From Deltaproteobacteria bacterium (lineage in GTDB: Bacteria; Myxococcota_A; UBA9042; DTJE01): a stretch of 13,303 nt of DNA. Under the pieces are notes generated by a model. The model did not search any database. It saw only the letters and a program-made list of their open reading frames with translations, and was not told where the DNA came from. Location of the stretch: the NCBI GenBank assembly GCA_016784945.1, contig JADHTP010000060.1, positions 1 to 13,303 of the forward strand. The letters are read 5' to 3'. Shown here in pieces: positions 6,499 to 11,392 of this stretch (its first letter is position 1; each line of letters begins with the position of its first letter). The position numbers were made by a program, and so were the translations under genes.

Positions 6499-6593
6499 GC
6501 CTTGGAGTGCGCAAGCTTGCTTGCGCTTTGCGGTTGAAGAGATCGTTCAACTCTCCGCCAAAGTGACAGCAAGCTGCCGCACTCCAGAAAGGC
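6499..6593. repeat. REPIN-like palindromic element, about 95 bp
   Basis: Seen: a left arm 6499-6533 (GCCTTGGAGTGCG...CTTTGCGG) and a right arm 6555-6593 whose reverse complement (GCCTTTCTGGAGTGCGGC...CTTTGGCGG) matches it with few gaps, around a 21-base centre. The left arm itself holds a perfect small hairpin GCGCAAGC-TT-GCTTGCGC (6509-6526), and the right arm a related CAGCAAGCTGC; the centre has GTTGAA...TTCAAC. Two hairpin units facing each other is the architecture of REP doublets (REPINs) mobilised by a TnpA-REP/RAYT transposase. No transposase is in the window. It lies just upstream of the broken AhpD-like gene. Confidence 0.65.
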
Positions 6594-6641
6594 AGGCTCT
6601 CAGAATCCGGAATCGGATATCGCACCGTCCCAGGTGTGAAC

Positions 6642-6669
6642 TTGACACCCGGTCCCCATCCGCTAGATT
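6642..6669 (+). promoter_or_regulatory. Sigma70-type promoter of tRNA-Leu
   Basis: TTGACA at 6642-6647, a 16-base spacer, then TAGATT at 6664-6669; the tRNA begins 17 bases later, a normal distance for a stable-RNA promoter. The -35 lies within a near-palindrome GGTGTGAACTTGACACC (6633-6649, 14 of 17 positions symmetric), which may be chance. Confidence 0.7.
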
Positions 6670-6686
6670 GCGTTCTGGCCTTCTTG

Positions 6687-6769
6687 GCGAGAGTGGCGGA
6701 ACAGGTAGACGCGCTGGTTTTAGGTACCAGTGACCAACGGTCGTGGGGGTTCGAGTCCCCCCTCTCGCA
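6687..6769 (+). tRNA. tRNA-Leu (anticodon UAG)
   Basis: Seen: acceptor stem GCGAGAG (6687-6693) paired with CTCTCGC (6762-6768) and discriminator A at 6769; anticodon stem CTGGT/ACCAG around loop TTTAGGT, giving anticodon UAG; a long variable arm with stem GACC/GGTC, as expected for class II tRNAs; T arm GGGGG-TTCGAGT-CCCCC. It reads CUA and probably other CUN leucine codons. The 3' CCA is not encoded and must be added. No tRNA cluster is present and no duplicate of its 3' end that would mark an integrated element is seen. Confidence 0.96.
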
Positions 6770-6950
6770 CTGAATGGTTACGTTTGGTTAGCTCGCTCCC
6801 ATCCGGAAAGTCGCAACTACTTGATCTAGTTAATGAAACCTGCGCAAATCTGCTCGACATATTCGCCGGTCCGCAGTATCCTCGAAACACTAACACACCC
6901 CGATTTCATGAACTGGTTACAGACAGTGACCCCGCCAGGTCCGCTGATGA

Positions 6951-7100
6951 AAGGGAGCGGCGGGATTCGTAGGGCAGTTGTCTTGTTACGCCGACGCCAT
7001 GAAAGCCGCGACCGGCGAGGCCGTCTTGGGGATGTACATCCACCTGCCCCTGATGGGTATGGTCTGCGAGATCACTCCTTCCGAGATTGAAGCTGATTGA
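6951..7100 (+). pseudogene. C-terminal stub of a UvrD/AddA/RecB-like helicase-nuclease
   Basis: Seen: an open frame after TGA 6948-6950 encoding GFVGQLSCYADAMKAATGEA then VLGMYIHLPLMGMVCEI and a final ...EAD before TGA 7098-7100. The only Met start (6999) would leave 33 residues. The pattern Y..QL..YA.A...ATG..V...Y..LPL.G...E is the closing part of the PD-(D/E)XK nuclease domain in AddA/RecB-like helicases, just after the catalytic QIDRL...DYKT motifs, which are absent here. The preceding 6833-6946 region, in another frame, reads ILETLTHPDFMNWLQ, which loosely resembles the family's segment before those motifs, so an internally deleted remnant is possible. Between the tRNA and 6833 nothing recognisable is seen. 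The stub overlaps the 3' end of the converging HAD gene by 29 bases. Confidence 0.5.
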
Positions 7101-7959
7101 CCGGAACAAAGTCCACGTAGTCCAGAAGCTGTTGGAAGCCGTCCGTCAGTGTGATGTCCGGTAGGATCTCCGATTTTCCTCCCAGCGCTTCCCTTTGCCG
7201 AGTCAAGTCCTCATCCGTCCAGCAGGTGATCCGCACCAGTCGCTCCCAGCACGCCGGGTCGTAGGACTTGCCGTATCGGGCCCAGGCCGTCAGGACGCCG
7301 GCATCGTTGCCCATGAGCACGTCCCTTTCCAGGCTGTCCCCCACGTAGAGCACGTCGGCCGGTTCGACCCAATAGCGGGAAGTGATCGAGAGGATCAGAT
7401 CGGGATCCGGCTTGGCCCGGCCTGAAGGAATGAAGTCCATCTTGCTGTAAATGGACGAGTACTTTTCCAGGATCGTAGGGTCTAGTGGTATCGCGAGTGT
7501 GTCTTCCCGCGCCACGATCCGATCGAAAGACGAATCTAGACCCAGGGTTCTCAAGCGAAACGCCGCGTTGGCAGCCGTTGCCTCTGTCAACGCCACCAAG
7601 GGACACGATTGGACGATCGTCTCGATGGTCTCCAGCACCCCGGCGTACAACTGCAGGTGCCGTTTCCTGGCCCGGTTGAAGGCGTGGAAGGCCGGATCGA
7701 GGATTTCGGTTCTTTCTCCGACGCTGGAATCCGGGAGTTTCGCCTGAACGACGGCTGCCTGGAGCAATCCGAAAGGCTGTTCAGTGTTGCCCGTATCGCG
7801 GTGGACCTGGGCCAGGTCATCGACAATCCGGTCGGTCGTGACTCCGAGAATGGCTGCCGCTGCGTCGGCCATCTGGTAGAACGCGGTCACATAGAAGGTC
7901 ACCCAGTCGTAAAGAGTGTTGTCAAGGTCCGTAATGACGAGACGAACGCGCCGTTTCAT
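7072..7959 (-). CDS. HAD-superfamily hydrolase (predicted phosphatase)
   Basis: Seen (numbering from ATG 7959, 295 aa): motif I DLDNTLYD with nucleophile Asp11 and Asp13, motif II Thr125 in VALTEA, motif III Lys183 in RAKPDPDLI, and motif IV YVGDSLERDV with Asp208 and Asp213. All catalytic residues of a Mg-dependent HAD phosphohydrolase are present, with a helical C1-type cap between motifs I and II. The general layout is like YjjG-type nucleotidases and phosphoglycolate phosphatases, but substrate cannot be read. ATG 7959 is preferred over GTG 7971 because CGGGGA lies just upstream. Third gene on the minus strand after the WYL and ARPP-1 genes, with a 75-base gap to ARPP-1 and no terminator seen there, so co-transcription is plausible but unproven. 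Confidence 0.88.
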   Translation of the reverse strand: MKRRVRLVITDLDNTLYDWVTFYVTAFYQMADAAAAILGVTTDRIVDDLAQVHRDTGNTEQPFGLLQAAVVQAKLPDSSVGERTEILDPAFHAFNRARKRHLQLYAGVLETIETIVQSCPLVALTEATAANAAFRLRTLGLDSSFDRIVAREDTLAIPLDPTILEKYSSIYSKMDFIPSGRAKPDPDLILSITSRYWVEPADVLYVGDSLERDVLMGNDAGVLTAWARYGKSYDPACWERLVRITCWTDEDLTRQREALGGKSEILPDITLTDGFQQLLDYVDFVPVNQLQSRKE

Positions 7960-8034
7960 GATTCCCCGCACTCACCGGCAACCGAACGATTCACCCAATC
8001 TATCACGATATCAGCTGTATCGAAGCAGCTGTGC

Positions 8035-9024
8035 TCAGAACCGCTCTCTCCTCTGGCTGGGACGGCGCATGGGGTGATGATCGTGAGAGGAGCGGGGACT
8101 GGTTCTGGGAAAAGCACAGAGATGAAGAGGGGTCTGGTTCAAGGTCAGGGCAGCGCCGACCAGGGTGTCTGCCTCGAAGCGGATGTCCTCACCCAGGGAG
8201 ATGGATGGAGTGGCTTCGTAAACAGCGCCGTTGAGTCCGTTCCAAAAGGTGGCTGCAGCCTTTACCGGACGACGATGTCGGCGGTTCGGACGCATGGTTT
8301 CCAGAGCGTCAAGAGCGTAGCTGGAAACCAGTTTTGGAAAGAGTGAGCGGCACGTGGCAGGCGTGGCGAACAGATCGAGGCCCGCCACGCGGCCATCAAT
8401 GGAAACGAGGACTCCTGCCTGGCGGTCGAGGCAGTTGAACGCCTGAAGATATTCCTGAAGCCGATCGTGCCGGGATACATAGACTTCGGACATGGCCCCT
8501 GTCGGTGAGTGGGCCCCTGCCGCGTCCATGCAACACTCCACGTCATCCCAGACGGCCCCCTGATCGGCACGGTACTCGCCGCTTATTCGCTTGGATTCCA
8601 TCACATCGTGGACGTTGCGGGCCCTTCCCCTGGACATGAACATGCGCCCCTCGGTCCTGAAATTCTCCTGCTCGTAGTGCCAGCGGCCCTGCTCCACGCA
8701 CGACACCGGGATCACGATCGTCTGCATGGGACCCACCAGGATCGTGACGTTGGCGATGCGGTTCTGCTTGGCGCCTACCATTTCCTCGCCTTCCACGATC
8801 AGGACCGGCTTGTTCGAGCCGTTCGCGACCTTGAGGTCTGGCACGCTGCCACCCTCCGAAACCTCGGTGATCATGACGAACGACATGCCGAGGGCTTCGT
8901 CCAGCAGCAGGTAGTCCAAGTCCGGGGGCTTTGCGCACAGCAGCGGAAACACGGTCATGTTCGCGTGGATCTGCCCTTTTCCCAGGGAAACGCCGTTCAA
9001 GAACGTGTTGATTGCGGGGCTCAT
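8035..9024 (-). CDS. ARPP-1 domain protein (DUF6569), function unknown
   Basis: Seen (numbering from ATG 9024, 329 aa): ANMTVFPLL near residue 21, LDYLLLDEAL, the strongest block VEGEEMVGAKQNR at 77-89, VSCVEQGRW at 108-115, DQGAVWD, SPTGAMS at 173-179, GLDLF at 215-219 and SYALDAL at 235-241. This order matches the ARPP-1/DUF6569 family, named for its association with ADP-ribosylglycohydrolase and rhodanese-phosphatase proteins; no activity is established. Start 9024 was chosen over 9057 because a strong GGGAGGAGGT site lies five bases upstream. No signal peptide or membrane segment. The family core seems to end near LHLCAF; the remaining ~22 residues are Arg/His/Ser-rich (ending RRERF) and may be a tail added by a lost stop. 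Lies 68 bases after the WYL regulator and upstream of a HAD phosphatase. Confidence 0.8.
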   Translation of the reverse strand: MSPAINTFLNGVSLGKGQIHANMTVFPLLCAKPPDLDYLLLDEALGMSFVMITEVSEGGSVPDLKVANGSNKPVLIVEGEEMVGAKQNRIANVTILVGPMQTIVIPVSCVEQGRWHYEQENFRTEGRMFMSRGRARNVHDVMESKRISGEYRADQGAVWDDVECCMDAAGAHSPTGAMSEVYVSRHDRLQEYLQAFNCLDRQAGVLVSIDGRVAGLDLFATPATCRSLFPKLVSSYALDALETMRPNRRHRRPVKAAATFWNGLNGAVYEATPSISLGEDIRFEADTLVGAALTLNQTPLHLCAFPRTSPRSSHDHHPMRRPSQRRERF

Positions 9025-9068
9025 TAGAGACCTCCTCCCATCAGTTGCCCCCACCATATCCGGCGGGT

Positions 9069-9085
9069 GTGACAGGGAAGGTCAC
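9069..9085. promoter_or_regulatory. Inverted repeat GTGAC-N7-GTCAC between WYL and ARPP-1 genes
   Basis: A perfect 5-bp inverted repeat, GTGAC (9069-9073) and GTCAC (9081-9085), lies in the 68-base gap, just after the WYL stop and before the ARPP-1 ribosome site. It could be an operator for the adjacent regulator, but the arms are short. A TATGGT lies about 30 bases before the ARPP-1 start, without a convincing -35. Confidence 0.25.
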
Positions 9086-9092
9086 TCTGGAT

Positions 9093-10079
9093 TCAGTTCT
9101 TCTCGGAATGGATGCCCAACGCTATCTCGTGCGCCTTGCGTACCCTTTCACGAAGCCCCGCGGGATGAAGGACCCGGACCCATGCGCCCATGCCGGTGAC
9201 CCAGGTCACGAGTTCCGGCCCGATGCCCACGTGCATGGTCACCACGACTTTTCCATCCCCGGACAGCCTGACCTTCTGGCTGCCGTGGAACACCCGGGCC
9301 TCGAAGTAGCCCGCGTCGTCGGTGTCGAATTCCAGCTCCACGTCAACAGGGTCGGAGATGTATGCCCCGAAAGCGTCCTTGACGTACTCATCCGGGTCGA
9401 ACCCGCCCGGGATCTCGAATGACTCATTCAGCATCTCGATGCTCTCGAATCGGTCCAGCAGGAACGTGCGCATGCCCTTCGCCTTGTGGCACCAGGCCAG
9501 GAGGTACAGGTTCCGGTTCGCCCACCACAGGTGATACGGGTCGATGCGGCGCAGGGTCATCCTGTCGCGCCCGGCCGAGTAGTACGTGACGTCCACGCGC
9601 AGGCGCTTCGTAATCGCACGCGTGAGTAGTTCGATGAACCCGCTTTCGCCGGCAAAGTCCCTGCCCACGCCCGGTGTGCTGACGAATGCGCCGGCCAGCT
9701 TGTGCACCATACCGGCCTGTTCCCCGGAATACGTCGCCTCGATCTTTGCAAGCGCGGACTCGTAGGACGCCTCGAAGGGGGTGTTCTTTATCTGCTTCAG
9801 CAGGTGCCTGACCACGAACAACGCCAGGGTCTCGTCAAGGGTAAACGCCACCCTCGGCAGGTTGCTGTAGTTTTCCATCAGCTTCCAGACCTTGCCGCCA
9901 TCCCCCGTTTCGTCGTCGTAGATGGGATAACCGGACCTCTCCAGGACTTCCAGATCGCGTCGGATGGTTCGTGTGGTTACTCCGAGCCTTTCAGCCAGGT
10001 CGGCAAGGGCATGTCCCGGCCTGTCATGCAGGAGGCGGAGAAGCCTCCAGTGCCTGGTCTGCTGGTCGCCTCGCGGCAC
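9093..10079 (-). CDS. WYL-domain transcriptional regulator (YafY type)
   Basis: Seen: 328 residues. An N-terminal winged helix-turn-helix at about 5-60 (LLRLLHDRPGHALADLAERL, then GVTTRTIRRDLEVLERSG, a DeoR/HTH_11-type recognition helix); a linker helix region; a WYL domain at about 150-225 with RIDPYHLWWANRNLYLLAWC and RTFLLDRFESIE; and a C-terminal WCX-like region (VELEFDTDD...VVVTMHVG...VLHPAGLRERV). Family knowledge: WYL domains bind nucleotide or nucleic-acid ligands and regulate stress and defence loci. The WYL strand reads LYLLAW, a modest variant of WYL. Start is GTG 10079, with AGGTGAG upstream. A promoter TTGCCA-N17-TATGTT lies 29-57 bases upstream. It is the first gene of the run leading to ARPP-1 and HAD, and likely controls them and itself. 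Confidence 0.92.
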   Translation of the reverse strand: MPRGDQQTRHWRLLRLLHDRPGHALADLAERLGVTTRTIRRDLEVLERSGYPIYDDETGDGGKVWKLMENYSNLPRVAFTLDETLALFVVRHLLKQIKNTPFEASYESALAKIEATYSGEQAGMVHKLAGAFVSTPGVGRDFAGESGFIELLTRAITKRLRVDVTYYSAGRDRMTLRRIDPYHLWWANRNLYLLAWCHKAKGMRTFLLDRFESIEMLNESFEIPGGFDPDEYVKDAFGAYISDPVDVELEFDTDDAGYFEARVFHGSQKVRLSGDGKVVVTMHVGIGPELVTWVTGMGAWVRVLHPAGLRERVRKAHEIALGIHSEKN

Positions 10080-10107
10080 GATGGCTCACCTGCGGTCGCC
10101 GTGAGCA

Positions 10108-10136
10108 AACATACGACGGGAGCCGGGGGTTGGCAA
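10108..10136 (-). promoter_or_regulatory. Sigma70-type promoter of the WYL gene
   Basis: On the minus strand, TTGCCA (10136-10131) is followed after exactly 17 bases by TATGTT (10113-10108). The -35 matches consensus at five of six positions, the -10 at four. Transcription would start near 10101, leaving a leader of about 20 nt before the GTG start. Confidence 0.5.
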
Positions 10137-10255
10137 ACGCGTGGGGGGAAACGATGTCGGGGTCAAATGACAGCAGGTAGTCCCACACAGGATGCTACGA
10201 TTCAGGTGTCTGCTTCAGATCGTTTCTGTTTCGGGCGCAAGGCAGTGAGGTTTCA

Positions 10256-10440
10256 ATGAGCCCAGTCGGGGTCCTTCATATTCCACACAGTGCAACGGCT
10301 ATTCCTGCCGACGTCCGGAAGAGCCTGCTGGTTTCTGACGAAGCGTTGCGTCGGGAGCTCATCGTGATGACTGACCGATACACCGATGAACTCTTCGCGC
10401 TCTATTCTTCCGAAGCGGTCACGGTGCGGCGTCCTGATCG
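10256..10440 (+). pseudogene. N-terminal fragment of an N-formylglutamate amidohydrolase-family protein
   Basis: Seen: ATG 10256 with GAGG five bases upstream begins MSPVGVLHIPHSATAIP, followed by LVSDEALRRELIVMTDRYTD and ELFALYSSEAVTV. The HIPHS motif and the acidic helix ending MTDRYTDELF are the start of N-formylglutamate deformylase/amidohydrolase (HutG-like) proteins, which release formate from N-formylglutamate in histidine degradation; full-length members are about 250-290 residues. Similarity stops after about 60 codons, near 10435. The frame stays open to 10573 but codes for Arg/Pro-rich sequence that is antisense to a GH16 fragment. An intact ribosome site suggests recent truncation. 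Upstream, 10137-10255 holds a possible extended -10 TGCTACGAT (10193-10201) and little else. Confidence 0.7.
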
Positions 10441-10475
10441 GTCGTGCTGCCAGGAGTGGCCGGGGCGTTGGAACC

Positions 10476-10805
10476 TCACTGGACCACGTGGACCCAATCG
10501 AAGGTTGCCTCGCCAGGGATCCCCTCGTTGTCGAGGCTCCCTGCCCAGCTCTCTCCGCACTCTCCGCTGTTGAATACCCACGTGCTGGCCATCACCCGGG
10601 CGGGCAGTTGGGCGACGCCTTCGGTGGCTGTGTAGGCCACGGTCCCGTCGACGATGAAGTCGATCCTGTCTTCGTACCAGTCGAACCCGTACTAGTGGAA
10701 GTCGTCGCCCGCGTCGAAGCCGGGATCCACTACGCGTGGATGCTGCACGCCACGTCGCCATGTGTTGAAGTGGACCTTCGTCAAGTCGATACCGAGTAGC
10801 TCATC
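10476..10805 (-). pseudogene. C-terminal fragment of a glycoside hydrolase family 16 protein
   Basis: Seen on the minus strand in a single frame: ELLGIDLTKVHFNTW, RRGVQHPRVVDPGFDAGDDF, an in-frame TAG at 10694-10692, YGFDWYEDRIDFIVDGTVAY, QLPARVMASTWVFNSGECGE, SWAGSLDNEGIPGEATFDWV and HVVQ followed by TGA (10478-10476). This matches the second half of GH16 (laminarinase/lichenase/agarase clan): a VHFN segment after the catalytic site, DFH-T-YGFDW (the TAG replaces the usual Thr), VDG, and the closing FDWVHV. The N-terminal half is missing, and the expected catalytic E.D..E is degenerate at a second in-frame TAG (10808-10806). The natural C-terminus is retained. Such enzymes are normally secreted beta-glucan or galactan hydrolases. 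Clearly non-functional as it stands. Confidence 0.72.
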
Positions 10806-11027
10806 CTACAGCTCCGATGGGCCGGACTCTTCCCCCCGTTCTCCAGCTACCTCCGGCTGTGGGTCGGACCACAGCGCGAAGCGAACCAGGTCCTCGGCCC
10901 CCCCGCGCTCACGGAGCGACGACCCGACGGTAGCTCTTGCCCGGAGTGCGCAGGCCGAAGATCCGTCCCTCGGCCGATCCTCGACGGAGGTCCACCCCCC
11001 GATGCTCTTCCGCACCACAGACCGCCC
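10806..11027. other. Stretch without a recognisable gene, probably coding debris
   Basis: No intact gene is seen. On the minus strand, about 10915-11000 reads EGRIFGLRTPGKSYRRVVAP before a stop, and 10809-10905 in a different frame reads GGAEDLVRFALWSDPQPEVA; both have GC-rich third positions and look like pieces of one frameshifted gene, but the family is not recognised. Long open frames on the plus strand here have Ser/Arg-rich, low-quality sequence and are judged non-coding. Confidence 0.35.
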
Positions 11028-11237
11028 ATGCCGCCGGCTGAGCAGCGGCCCGAGACAGAGCCAGCGCAGCCTCGTCTGGCCCCGGGCGCGACCACCGAGC
11101 CCGCACCGGTGCGAGCCCTCACCGACGAGCAGATCGCCTTCTTCAAGGCGCTCGGCGCCGAGGTCTGCATCGGCCTCGCGGGCGGCGGCTCGGTTTGGCT
11201 CGTCCCCGAGTACACCGGGGCTGCAGCTCACAAATGA
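11028..11237 (+). pseudogene. Unrecognised protein fragment
   Basis: Seen: a plus-strand frame from ATG 11028 to TGA 11235-11237, starting with a Pro/Glu/Ala-rich linker-like stretch and ending with a well-formed segment RALTDEQIAFFKALGAEVCI followed by GLAGGGSVWLVPEYTGAAAHK. The second part looks like real protein (GC-ending codons, alternating helix and strand), and the Pro-rich start looks like an interdomain linker, so this may be an internal fragment of a larger protein. No ribosome site precedes the ATG. Family not recognised. From 11238 to 11392 only a hairpin CCGCCC-N6-GGGCGG (11246-11263, no T-tract) is seen. Confidence 0.35.
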
Positions 11238-11392
11238 GACACACCCCGCCCTTGGACGGGCGGAGTGCTTGGGTTGGGGTCTTGAGGGGGTTGACCGCGG
11301 TTGCGCAGTCAGTAGAGCAACAGGGCATGGGGGCGGGTTATTCCCAAAAACATGTTTGGAGGCGAAACGAGGTACGGATGGGAGACCGTCCC

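Noticed and set aside
6687..6769. tRNA-Leu as attachment site of an integrated element
   Set aside because: No integrase and no repeated copy of the tRNA 3' end were found in the window.
11246..11263. Rho-independent terminator hairpin CCGCCC-N6-GGGCGG
   Set aside because: No T-tract follows on either strand, so termination is not supported.
11290..11345. Possible tRNA remnant (GCGCAGTCAGTAGAGCA resembles a D-arm)
   Set aside because: No pairing acceptor, anticodon or T stem follows; only the D-arm-like stretch is present, which may be chance.
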